Positions 22,390-29,624 are shown, numbered from the stretch's first letter. The stretch: 64,000 nucleotides of DNA from Pseudomonas sp. 21 (GCF_000955805.1 NZ_JYOA01000011.1:91527-155526), one strand, 5' to 3'. Notes: generated by a model not told the origin, from the sequence alone. Translations and numbers: made by a program.

Positions 22390-22968
22390 TCAATCCGTCG
22401 CGCTGGCGGCCAGCGCGGACAATGTTCGTCGTCGCGGGTTGTACAGGGTGAGGCACCAGATGCCCCACCATTCCTTGCCGTCGTCGAAGTAGCTGCTCCA
22501 GTGGCTGCGATGGGGTTCGGCATCGCCGTCGCCAACCCAGTCGAGGACCTGCAAGCCTTCGTCAGGGTGCAGCCGCAGTGCCTGCAGCCATTCGCGGAAG
22601 TCCGCCACCTGCAGCCGGGTGCCGTAGGGCGGATTGCGGAAGGCGCGGCACAGTGGGCCGTCGTCGAGGCCCAGCTCGCGTATCGCCTCGACGGTGAGCG
22701 CCTGCGGACGGGCCTGGTCCAGCTCCGGCGTCAGGTCCGGCCAGGGCTGCTTGGCATAGCGCGAGTCCTTTGCGATCAGCTGCAGGCGCCACAGGCGTGC
22801 GCGCTCGTTGATCGTCTCGAACAGCATCTGCAACGCCTGGCGATGTTCCACCTCGCCAGGCGTGGCGGTCGGGTCGAGCGTCAGCACGCGGAAGTCGAAG
22901 ACGCAGCCCGCCTCTTCCAGGCGGGCGCGCAGCTCCTCCGTGCGCCGGTTTTCCATGGGTTGCAGCAT
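22390..22968 (-). CDS. Unrecognised protein of the RNA-repair operon
   Basis: A 192-residue soluble protein lodged 9 bases after rtcB and 22 bases before the nucleotidyltransferase gene, with GAGGTGA as ribosome site. I do not recognise a family. Visible features: a charged N-terminal helix (RRTEELRARLEEAG), a central YAKQPWPDLTPELDQARPQALTVEAIRELGL, and a Trp/aromatic-rich C-terminus (SHWSSYFDDGKEWWGIWCLTLYNP). No signal, membrane segment, zinc cluster or nucleotide motif. Its position says it works in, or is induced with, RNA repair. By position it resembles a PAO1 hypothetical between rtcB and rtcA, but I cannot verify identity. Confidence 0.8.
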   Translation of the reverse strand: MLQPMENRRTEELRARLEEAGCVFDFRVLTLDPTATPGEVEHRQALQMLFETINERARLWRLQLIAKDSRYAKQPWPDLTPELDQARPQALTVEAIRELGLDDGPLCRAFRNPPYGTRLQVADFREWLQALRLHPDEGLQVLDWVGDGDAEPHRSHWSSYFDDGKEWWGIWCLTLYNPRRRTLSALAASATD

Positions 22969-22977
22969 GTCTTCACC

Positions 22978-24198
22978 TCATCCTTTCACGCAGACCACCT
23001 GGCGCAGGGTGTGCAGCACTTCCACCAGCTCGCGCTGGGCGTCCATCACGGCGTCGATGTCCTTGTAGGCCATGGGGATCTCATCGATCACGTCCTTGTC
23101 CTTGCGGCACTCGACATGGGCGGTGGCGCGCACCTGGTCCTCGACGCTGAACAGCTTCTTGGCCTTGGTGCGGCTCATGGTCCGCCCGGCGCCGTGGCTG
23201 CACGAGCAGAACGCCTCCTCGTTGCCCAGGCCGCGGACGATGAAGCTCTTGGCGCCCATCGACCCCGGAATGATGCCGAGCTGGCCCTTCTGCGCGGACA
23301 CCGCGCCTTTACGCGTTACCAGTACCTCTTCGCCAAAGTGGCGTTCCTTCTGCACGTAGTTGTGGTGACAGTTCACCGCCTCCAGGCTGGCTTCGAACGG
23401 CTTGCGGATCACCTGCCGCGCTGCCGCGATCACCGCGCGCATCATCAGCTCGCGGTTCTGCCGGGCGAAGTCCTGGGCCCAGCCCACGGCTTCCACGTAA
23501 TCGTCGAAGTGCTGGCTGCCTTCTTCGAAGTAGGCCAGGTCACGGTCCGGCAGGTTGGCGATGTGCTGGCGCATATCGGCCTGGGCCAGTTCGATGAACA
23601 GGTTGCCGATGGCGTTACCCACACCGCGCGATCCGCTGTGCAGCATGAACCAGACGCGGTTGGCCTCGTCGAGGCAGACCTCGATGAAATGGTTGCCGGT
23701 CCCCAGGGTTCCCAGGTGCTTGCGGTTGTTGGTCTTCTCCAGTTTCGGGTATTTGTCGGTGATCACCTTGAAACGGCCGGCCAGTGCGCGCCACGCGTCG
23801 TCGGCGTGCCCGGGCACGTCTTCCCAGGCGCCCTGGTCGCGGCGACCGAAGGTCTTGCCATGGGGCACGGCCTTCTCGATGGCGGTACGCAGGCCGTGCA
23901 GGTTATCCGGCAGGTCCGAGGCCACCAGCGAGGTGCGCGCGGCGATCATGCCGCAGCCGATATCCACACCCACGGCGGCCGGGATGATGGCGCCCTGGGT
24001 GGGAATCACGCTGCCGATGGTCGACCCCTTGCCCAGGTGCACGTCCGGCATCACGGCCAGGTGCTTGAAGATGAAGGGCATCTTCGCGGTGTTCATCAGT
24101 TGCTGCCTGGCGTCGTCTTCCACCGGCACGCCCTGGGTCCAGAGCTTGATCGGTTTGCCGTTGGCGACTTCCAGCAGCTGGAAGGTCTTGGTGTTCAT
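22978..24198 (-). CDS. rtcB: RNA-splicing ligase RtcB
   Basis: A 406-residue GTP- and Mn-dependent ligase that joins RNA 2',3'-cyclic phosphate or 3'-phosphate ends to 5'-OH ends, the products of many tRNA-cutting nucleases. Active-site residues are visible: C82 in VDIGCGM, H170 in LGTGNHF, H187 in FMLHSGSRG, and H335 in CSCSHGAGR, the residue that takes GMP (E. coli H337). The start MNTKTFQLLEVANGKPIKLW was chosen over a 47-codon extension; it overlaps the stop of the zinc-ribbon gene by ATGA. Confidence 0.96.
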   Translation of the reverse strand: MNTKTFQLLEVANGKPIKLWTQGVPVEDDARQQLMNTAKMPFIFKHLAVMPDVHLGKGSTIGSVIPTQGAIIPAAVGVDIGCGMIAARTSLVASDLPDNLHGLRTAIEKAVPHGKTFGRRDQGAWEDVPGHADDAWRALAGRFKVITDKYPKLEKTNNRKHLGTLGTGNHFIEVCLDEANRVWFMLHSGSRGVGNAIGNLFIELAQADMRQHIANLPDRDLAYFEEGSQHFDDYVEAVGWAQDFARQNRELMMRAVIAAARQVIRKPFEASLEAVNCHHNYVQKERHFGEEVLVTRKGAVSAQKGQLGIIPGSMGAKSFIVRGLGNEEAFCSCSHGAGRTMSRTKAKKLFSVEDQVRATAHVECRKDKDVIDEIPMAYKDIDAVMDAQRELVEVLHTLRQVVCVKG

Positions 24199-24593
24199 GT
24201 TTCGATTCCCTTCTGTTGCGTGGCGAGTTGGCCGGCAGCGGGCTGTGCCCGGCCATCGCGAATTCGTTTGTTCAATCGACAGGCGCGGCAGCGTATCGCC
24301 GTGGAGTACACCTGTCCCTGACAGTCTTCGTACCACCATTTTTGCTGGATGGCGGTCCAGGTCTGCTCGGCGCCGCAGTCGTGGCAGGTGAACTGCTGGT
24401 CCTCGTACCAGCCGCGGCGCACGAACAGCGGGTCGCCGTAGCTGTTGTAGGGCGCCAGGCTCGAGCGGTTGACCGGGACGCTGCCGGGCGGAGCGGCCTG
24501 GCTCGAAGGCTGCCTGACTGGCATGGCCTTCTTCGCCTTGCGTTGCTCGCGCGCCTGGCGAATTTCCCGGCGGCGTTGCTTGTTGCTCTTCAT
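24195..24593 (-). CDS. Zinc-ribbon protein of the RNA-repair operon
   Basis: A 132-residue small basic protein. The first 30 residues are Lys/Arg-rich (QRRREIRQAREQRKAKK), suited to nucleic-acid binding. A zinc ribbon follows with C70-x2-C73 and C102-x2-C105, separated by a WWYEDCQGQVYSTAIR strand region. This matches the 'probable zinc-ribbon' domain family. Its last four bases overlap the rtcB start, so it is likely co-translated with RtcB and could be an accessory RNA-binding factor; that role is inferred. Confidence 0.82.
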   Translation of the reverse strand: MKSNKQRRREIRQAREQRKAKKAMPVRQPSSQAAPPGSVPVNRSSLAPYNSYGDPLFVRRGWYEDQQFTCHDCGAEQTWTAIQQKWWYEDCQGQVYSTAIRCRACRLNKRIRDGRAQPAAGQLATQQKGIET

Positions 24594-24624
24594 GGTGCCG
24601 ACTCCTGCGCGAGGCAGGCCCTGG

Positions 24625-25767
24625 TCAGGCCTGCTTCAGCGTTACCAGTCCATTCAATACCTGATCCAGGCCGCCGAATACCGAGATGCGGTCGATTCGT
24701 TCGGCTACCCGCTCCAGGGTTTCCAACTCCTTCAGGCGCAGGGCGGTGGGGTTGTCCTCCATCACCTTGGCCGTGTTCAGCAGCGAGCGGGTCGCCGAGG
24801 TTTCTTCGCGACGACGGATCACGTTGGCTTGCGCAGCCTTCTCCGCTTCCACTACCTGGGCCAGCAGGGTCTTCATCTCGCCCGGCAGGATGATGTCGCG
24901 CACACCCAGGCCGCTGACCTCGATACCGGTGCCCGGCAGCCGCTCCTTCAGGTAGGCGCTGACCGAGTCGTCGATGAGCTGCTTGTTCTCCAGCAGCTCA
25001 TCCAGCGAGCGGGTGCCCACCGCCGCGCGCAGGCCGAACTGCAGCTCGCGGTAGAGGTGCTCCAGCGGCTTGGACAGGCTGGAAAAAGCCGTCAGCACGT
25101 CGCTGTAACGCCAGTTGGCGGCCAGGTTCAGGCGCAGGCTCACCTTGTCGCGGGTGAGGATTTCCTGGCCGCTGACTTCCAGCGCCTGGATCCGCGTATC
25201 GATCAGCTCCACGCTCACCTGGCGGTTGTAGCGCCAGAAGCCGAACTGGCCGGCCGGCAGCAACTCGACCACCGCGCCGTCGACCTTCAGCACGCCAACC
25301 TGGTAGGCCGGCACCAGGGTCACCAGCAGCGCTTCGACACCGATCACGCTGCGGCCGCGCAGGTTGCCCTGCATCTGCTGCAAAAGCGCCGGAGCCACGC
25401 GGTACTCCTGGCTCAGGTCGATGCGCTCTAGGCGCTGGTCGGTCTGGCCTTTCCAGTACAGCCGGCGGCTGCCCGGTGCGAGGATTTCCGCCAGCACGCC
25501 GTCCTCGAAGCGCAGGCCGGCCTCGTTCTCGGCCAGGTCCATGCGGGTGAAGTAGCGTTCGACCAGTGCCGGCTCCGACTGACGCAGGTAGCCGGCCAGG
25601 CGGTGCTCGAACAGCGGGGTGTTCAGGCTGAAGGTTTCCACGCTCAGGCGGTTGTACAGGTCCAGGTGGCGGTGGATGCCCGGCTCGAGGATCGCCAGGA
25701 AATCGCCCTCGGAGTACAGCAGGCCGCGTTCGTTCTTCTTCACGGTAAAGCGCTTCAGCAGTTTCAT
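24625..25767 (-). CDS. Slipin/SPFH (band 7) family protein
   Basis: A 380-residue SPFH-domain protein and the first coding gene of the RNA-repair operon. The SPFH region covers about residues 8-290 (NERGLLYSEGDFLAILEPGIHRHLDLYN ... KVSLRLNLAANWRYSD ... ERLPGTGIEVSGLGVRDIILPGEMK) and is followed by a coiled helix (VVEAEKAAQANVIRRREETSATRSLL). No N-terminal membrane hairpin is evident, which is unusual for a slipin. GGAAGAG precedes the ATG. Slipin genes recur in rtc operons of several lineages; their role in repair is unknown. A 280-base leader separates it from the tRNA-like RNAs. Confidence 0.88.
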   Translation of the reverse strand: MKLLKRFTVKKNERGLLYSEGDFLAILEPGIHRHLDLYNRLSVETFSLNTPLFEHRLAGYLRQSEPALVERYFTRMDLAENEAGLRFEDGVLAEILAPGSRRLYWKGQTDQRLERIDLSQEYRVAPALLQQMQGNLRGRSVIGVEALLVTLVPAYQVGVLKVDGAVVELLPAGQFGFWRYNRQVSVELIDTRIQALEVSGQEILTRDKVSLRLNLAANWRYSDVLTAFSSLSKPLEHLYRELQFGLRAAVGTRSLDELLENKQLIDDSVSAYLKERLPGTGIEVSGLGVRDIILPGEMKTLLAQVVEAEKAAQANVIRRREETSATRSLLNTAKVMEDNPTALRLKELETLERVAERIDRISVFGGLDQVLNGLVTLKQA

Positions 25768-26046
25768 TGCTCTCTTCCTTCTTTCTCTTGTCCTTGGGTG
25801 CCGGTGTTCGCCGGCCCGTCGGGTGGCGAGGCGGGGGCCTGCGAGAGCCAGGTGCTGCGGACATCCTGTCCATGGCGCCGAATCCATCGGCCAGCACTTG
25901 CCTTGTCGCGGGCCCGGTCCTTGTACCGGGCGGGCCGGCGGTGGCTTCGGGTCCCTGGCGTATCCGGCCTTCCTGGCCTCTCTGCGCCTGTCCCGTCGCC
26001 CACCGGCGGGGTGTTGCGTTCATGAGTAGCTGCCTTGACAGGGCAG
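25768..26046 (-). other. Long leader between tRNA-like RNAs and slipin
   Basis: 279 transcribed, apparently non-coding bases. Hairpins: CTGCC...GGCAG right after the second tRNA-like unit (26030-26046) and CCCGGT / ACCGGG at 25913-25930. An open frame starting with ATG near 26023 runs through but continues out of frame deep into slipin and looks like a GC-rich shadow. Function unclear; it could carry processing sites. Confidence 0.5.
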
Positions 26047-26047
26047 T

Positions 26048-26118
26048 GTTCGAGCGGGAGTCGAACCCGCGACAGGCCATTCCTTCGATGGCTGCTCTAC
26101 CGGACTGAGCTATCGAAC
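26048..26118 (-). ncRNA. tRNA-like RNA, unit 2
   Basis: A 71-nt cloverleaf. The acceptor stem is only 6 bp (GTTCGA/TCGAAC), then TA, D-arm GCTC/GAGC with AGTCCGGTA loop, anticodon stem GCCAT/ATGGC with a 7-base loop CGAAGGA, a 5-base variable loop, and T-arm GCGGG/CCCGC with loop TTCGACT. The loop has G rather than the near-universal U at position 33, and no CCA is encoded. It abuts unit 1 without a spacer. The D and T arms match unit 1 at most positions, with a compensated A-T to G-C change in the T stem. It is best read as a tRNA mimic in the leader of the RNA-repair operon. Confidence 0.8.
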
Positions 26119-26189
26119 GGCGCGGGCAGGATTCGAACCTGCGACGGTTCCCCTCGGGGGAGTGCTCTACCGGGCTGAGCTACCGCGCC
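26119..26189 (-). ncRNA. tRNA-like RNA, unit 1
   Basis: A 71-nt cloverleaf. Acceptor stem GGCGCGG/CCGCGCC is a perfect 7 bp; the D-arm is GCTC/GAGC with loop AGCCCGGTA; the T-arm is GCAGG/CCTGC with the canonical loop TTCGAAT. The anticodon arm is aberrant: TCCCC/GGGGA closes a loop of only 3 bases, and no 7-base loop can be formed, so it cannot decode normally. No CCA is encoded and the next unit starts at the following base. It begins about 108 bases after the predicted sigma-54 start site, inside the RNA-repair transcript. Confidence 0.8.
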
Positions 26190-26242
26190 ATCGACCGTGA
26201 CTGCTGCAGCGGCATGCACGAAGCCGACACCAGGGGTGGGCT

Positions 26243-26293
26243 CGGGCACCGGCGGGAGTGGAAGTCCCTGCCCGTGGGCTGCATCAGCGATGC
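26243..26293 (-). ncRNA. Structured 5' leader hairpins upstream of the tRNA-like units
   Basis: Two hairpins lie just after the predicted transcription start. One is GCATC-GCT-GATGC (26281-26293). The other is a longer interrupted stem at 26243-26274: CGGGCA/TGCCCG enclosing GGGA/TCCC with a CTTCCAC loop. They could protect the 5' end or be part of a small RNA. No family recognised. Confidence 0.45.
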
Positions 26294-26308
26294 GGTCAAG
26301 TGAGATAT

Positions 26309-26324
26309 AGCGAGGGGCGTGCCA
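26309..26324 (-). promoter_or_regulatory. Sigma-54 (RpoN) promoter of the RNA-repair operon
   Basis: On the minus strand TGGCACGCCCCTCGCT carries GG and GC exactly 10 bases apart, fitting TGGCAC-N5-TTGC (one mismatch in the -12 part). Transcription would begin near 26298, upstream of both tRNA-like units and slipin. The adjacent divergent gene encodes RtcR, a sigma-54 activator, which supports the call. Confidence 0.85.
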
Positions 26325-26363
26325 GGTTTGCTTCCGGTTTGTCCTCGATTCTTGTAACTGATT

Positions 26364-26460
26364 GATAAATAACAATTTAATTTTATTTGCAGTGCGACTT
26401 GTCGATGTTCTGGATTGGCCGCTAACGGTTTTTATGGATATCCTGGGATCGTTATTTATC
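26364..26460. promoter_or_regulatory. Candidate RtcR upstream sites (inverted repeat)
   Basis: GATAAATAAC at 26364-26373 is matched by its exact reverse complement GTTATTTATC at 26451-26460, 77 bases apart, in an unusually AT-rich stretch between rtcR and the sigma-54 promoter. The distance upstream of the promoter (about 40-150 bases) is that of enhancer sites for sigma-54 activators. Binding by RtcR is inferred only. Confidence 0.4.
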
Positions 26461-26474
26461 TTGATGGATAAGGA

Positions 26475-28085
26475 ATGAACGCCAAGAAAACGGTCGCCAT
26501 CGGCTTCCTCGGTTCGACCCTGGATCGCGTCGGCAAGGGCGCGGCGCGCTGGCAGAAGTGGCGGCCCACGGTTGGCCTGTGCCAGCAGCAGGACCTGCTG
26601 ATTGACCGCCTGGAACTAATCCACGGGCTGGACGCGCGGGATCTCGGGCTGGCCGAGCGCATTGCCGCCGACGTGCGGCTCGTCTCCCCGGAGACCGAGG
26701 TGCGCCTGCAGCCCATGGCGCTGCGCAACCCGTGGGACTTCGAGGAGGTCTACGGCGCGCTGCACGATTTCGTCGGTGGCTACAGCTTTGATACCGAACA
26801 CGAGGACTACCTGGTGCACATCACCACCGGGACCCACGTCGCGCAGATCTGCTGGTTCCTCCTGACCGAAGCGCGCTACCTGCCGGCGCGGCTGGTGCAG
26901 GCCTCGCCGTCGCGGCGCAAGGACGAGGCTCGGCAGCCGGAAGGGACGGTGGCCGTCATCGACCTCGACCTGTCGCGGTACGACCGCATCGCCACGCGCT
27001 TCCGCCGAGAGCAGGAAGAGAGCCTGGCCTTCCTCAAGTCCGGCATCGCCACGCGCAACGCCGAATTCAACCGCTCCATCGAACAGATCGAGCGGGTTGC
27101 CGGGCGTTCCCGTGCGCCGATGCTGCTGATCGGCCCGACCGGTGCGGGCAAGTCCTTCCTCGCCCGTCGCGTCTACGAACTCAAGCGTGCGCGGCACCAG
27201 TTCCAGGGCCGTTTCGTCGAGGTGAACTGCGCGACCTTGCGCGGTGACGGCGCCATGTCCGCGCTGTTCGGCCATATCAAGGGCGCCTTCACCGGCGCAC
27301 AGAACGCCCGCGAAGGCCTGTTGCGCGCGGCGGACGGCGGCATGCTGTTCCTCGACGAGATTGGCGAACTGGGCCTGGACGAGCAGGCCATGCTGCTCAA
27401 GGCCATCGAGGAGAAGCGTTTCTTCCCGCTGGGCTCGGACCGAGAAGTGGGCAGCGACTTCCAGCTGATCGCCGGCACCCACCGCGACCTGCGCGAGCGT
27501 GTGGCCGAGGGGCTGTTCCGCGAGGACCTGTTCGCCCGCATCAACCTCTGGACCTTCGACCTGCCGGGGCTGGCCGGGCGCCGCGAGGACATCGAGCCGA
27601 ACATCGATTTCGAGCTGGAGCGCCACGCCCGCGAGCAGGGCCGCCTGGTGCGCTTCAACCGCGAGGCGCGCACGCGCTACCTGGCTTTCGCCAACTCGGC
27701 GCAGGCCTTGTGGAGCGGCAACTTCCGCGAGCTGTCGGCGTCCATCACGCGCATGGCGACCCTGGCTGACAGCGGGCGGATCGATGAGGTACTGGTGGAG
27801 GAGGAGATCGGCCGGCTGCGCCGCTCCTGGGGCGCGACCCAGGCCCAGAGCCTGCTGGATCGTCTGCTGGGGGAGGGCGCCGAGGCGCTGGACCTGTTCG
27901 ACCGCCTGCAACTGGAAGCGGTGATCGACGTCTGCCGGCAGGCACGCAGCCTGTCCGACGCCGGCCGCCAGTTGTTCGCTGTCTCGCGTCAGGAGAAGCA
28001 GAATCCCAACGACGCCGACCGCCTGCGCAAGTACCTGGCGCGCTTCGGCCTGGATTGGCCCGGCATCACCGACGGGGTGCGCTAG
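26475..28085 (+). CDS. rtcR: RtcR, sigma-54-dependent activator of the RNA-repair operon
   Basis: A 536-residue enhancer-binding protein. Residues 1 to about 180 are the RtcR N-terminal domain of CARF type (VAIGFLGSTLDR start; VHITTGTHVAQICWFLLTEARYLPARLVQ), thought to sense RNA ends such as cyclic-phosphate tRNA pieces. The AAA+ domain has Walker A GPTGAGKS at 220-227, the sigma-54-contacting GAFTGA at 270-275 and Walker B GMLFLDEIGEL near 294. The C-terminal region (about 460-536) should bind DNA. An AAGGA abuts the ATG, so GGAT a few bases earlier may serve as the ribosome site; a stop codon just upstream in frame rules out extension. Confidence 0.95.
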   Translation: MNAKKTVAIGFLGSTLDRVGKGAARWQKWRPTVGLCQQQDLLIDRLELIHGLDARDLGLAERIAADVRLVSPETEVRLQPMALRNPWDFEEVYGALHDFVGGYSFDTEHEDYLVHITTGTHVAQICWFLLTEARYLPARLVQASPSRRKDEARQPEGTVAVIDLDLSRYDRIATRFRREQEESLAFLKSGIATRNAEFNRSIEQIERVAGRSRAPMLLIGPTGAGKSFLARRVYELKRARHQFQGRFVEVNCATLRGDGAMSALFGHIKGAFTGAQNAREGLLRAADGGMLFLDEIGELGLDEQAMLLKAIEEKRFFPLGSDREVGSDFQLIAGTHRDLRERVAEGLFREDLFARINLWTFDLPGLAGRREDIEPNIDFELERHAREQGRLVRFNREARTRYLAFANSAQALWSGNFRELSASITRMATLADSGRIDEVLVEEEIGRLRRSWGATQAQSLLDRLLGEGAEALDLFDRLQLEAVIDVCRQARSLSDAGRQLFAVSRQEKQNPNDADRLRKYLARFGLDWPGITDGVR

Positions 28086-28120
28086 AATCGGCGTTTTGCG
28101 GTCGCGGCAAGGAGCCGATC

Positions 28121-28690
28121 ATGGAAGAACCGATGAGTGTCGAGCAGCTGTGTCGACGCATCGAGGCGGGCGAAGCGTTCAAGTACGTGTACTTCTGGGG
28201 GCATCGCCCGAAGCACTCCGTGGAAGTCGACAAGAGCTGCTTCAGCCAGTGGTTCGAGGTGGACTTCGAGATCGACGGAGTGACCTACGCCAGCGCCGAG
28301 CACTACATGATGGCCGGCAAGGCCCGGCTGTTCGGTGACGAGGCGGCGCTGGCACGGATTCTCGCCGCGCGCACGCCGGCCGAGGCGAAGTCCATCGGCC
28401 GCGAGATCCGCGGCTTCGACGATGCAGCCTGGAATGCCGAGCGGCTGGCCATCGTCACCCGCGCCAACCATGCCAAGTTCGGGCAGAACCCGGCCCTGCG
28501 CGAGTTCCTGCTGGGCACCGGCGATCGCGTGCTGGTCGAGGCCAGCCCGGTGGATGCCATCTGGGGCATCGGCCTGGCGGTCGATCATCCTGACGCGGGC
28601 AACCCGGCGCGCTGGCGCGGGCTGAACCAGCTGGGTGTCGCCCTCATGAGTACGCGCGATGCGCTGCGCCGGGAGGACCAGGATGCCTGA
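28121..28690 (+). CDS. NADAR (YbiA-like) domain protein
   Basis: A 189-residue cytoplasmic protein made of one NADAR domain: YVYFWGHRPKH near 24, FSQWFEVDFEIDGVTYASAEHYMMAGKARLF at 42-72, NHAKFGQNPALREFLLGTGDRVLVEASPVDAIWGIG near 118-155. Family members are N-glycosidases acting on riboflavin intermediates or, in some cases, removing ADP-ribose from guanine in nucleic acids. The catalytic-type Glu in SAEHY and the WGIG motif are intact. It starts 35 bases after rtcR on the same strand and overlaps the next gene by 8 bases, so it likely shares the rtcR transcript. Confidence 0.9.
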   Translation: MEEPMSVEQLCRRIEAGEAFKYVYFWGHRPKHSVEVDKSCFSQWFEVDFEIDGVTYASAEHYMMAGKARLFGDEAALARILAARTPAEAKSIGREIRGFDDAAWNAERLAIVTRANHAKFGQNPALREFLLGTGDRVLVEASPVDAIWGIGLAVDHPDAGNPARWRGLNQLGVALMSTRDALRREDQDA

Positions 28691-29624
28691 GTTGACGACT
28701 GCCCAGCAGCAACTGCTGCGCGAGCACCGCCTGGCCTGGTTCGCCGGACGCCTCATCCATGACGCGCAGCCGCCGATCAGCGATGCTCAACTGGCCGAGG
28801 TCGAGCAACGCCTGGGCAGCCCGCTGCCGCCCGAACTGGTCGCCCTGTGGCGCTGCTCCTTCGGTGGTCGGCTGGATTATGAGCTGTGCGTGGACTACGA
28901 CGGCCACCTGCATCCCTATTCCTTCAATGAGCTGTTCTACCCGGACAGTGACGGCTACCGCGACCTGTGGGGCTGGTTGGAGCACGAGCAGGAGTGCGCC
29001 GAGGACGTTGCCGGCGAGAATGGCGAGGAATGGAATGGCCGCGTGGGCTTCCTGCCCATCGGTGGTTTCGAGTACCTGGAGCGGGTGTATGTCTGCGTCG
29101 AGCCGGAAGAGTTCGGCGCCATCTACGCCTGGAGTCGCGCATTGCCGCCAGCCTGGCCGCTGCGTCTGCATGAGGACGCACTGACCCGGGTGGCCGACGA
29201 CCTGTATGGCCTGTTTGCGCTGCTGGGCTTCGACGAGGACCCGTTCGCCGAGGGCGCGGATGCCGGGCAGGAGTTGCTCGAAGCACTGGATGAGCTGGCC
29301 GCCTCGGGTGCGGAAGGCGAAGCGCTGGCGCAGCTGCTGCAGAGTTCGCTGCGGCCGCTGGTACGCGACTGGCGTGCGGCACTGGAGCAGGGACGTATTG
29401 CCGGTGAGCCTGAGTTGCAACGCCTGGCCCTGACGCACGCGGTGCGCAGCGGCGATGTCGGGTTGCTGGAGCAACTGCGCGACCAGGGTTGCGACCTTGG
29501 CCGGCTGTTGACCGGCGGTGGGAATGCGCCGGTGCATGCGCGGGTGATGCAGCGCGAGGCGGTGATCCAGTGGTTTGCCGAACAAGGCGTCGCGGAATAT
29601 CAGCTTGGCGGAGACGCAGCATGA
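28683..29624 (+). CDS. SMI1/KNR4-like (SUKH) protein with repeat-like C-terminus
   Basis: A 313-residue acidic protein. The N-terminal 150 residues match the SMI1/KNR4 layout: ISDAQLAEVEQRLGSPLPPELVALWRCSFGG, then YSFNELFYPD and a WNGRVGFLPIGGFEYLERVYVCVEPEEFGAIYAW core. The C-terminal 70 residues (LALTHAVRSGDVGLLEQLRDQGCDLGRLL) resemble ankyrin-type helices. SUKH proteins are often immunity factors against nuclease toxins, but no toxin gene is adjacent. It overlaps the NADAR gene by 8 bases and the next gene by ATGA, so the three are co-translated. Confidence 0.75.
   Translation: MPELTTAQQQLLREHRLAWFAGRLIHDAQPPISDAQLAEVEQRLGSPLPPELVALWRCSFGGRLDYELCVDYDGHLHPYSFNELFYPDSDGYRDLWGWLEHEQECAEDVAGENGEEWNGRVGFLPIGGFEYLERVYVCVEPEEFGAIYAWSRALPPAWPLRLHEDALTRVADDLYGLFALLGFDEDPFAEGADAGQELLEALDELAASGAEGEALAQLLQSSLRPLVRDWRAALEQGRIAGEPELQRLALTHAVRSGDVGLLEQLRDQGCDLGRLLTGGGNAPVHARVMQREAVIQWFAEQGVAEYQLGGDAA

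Noticed and set aside
24998-26080. Long ORF overlapping slipin in another frame
   Set aside because: It is Pro/Arg/Gly-rich, as expected for a GC-rich shadow, and overlaps a clear SPFH gene.
26048-26189. Reading the two cloverleaves as ordinary tRNA genes
   Set aside because: Unit 1 cannot form a 7-base anticodon loop; unit 2 lacks U33 and has only a 6-bp acceptor stem; neither encodes CCA and no spacer separates them.
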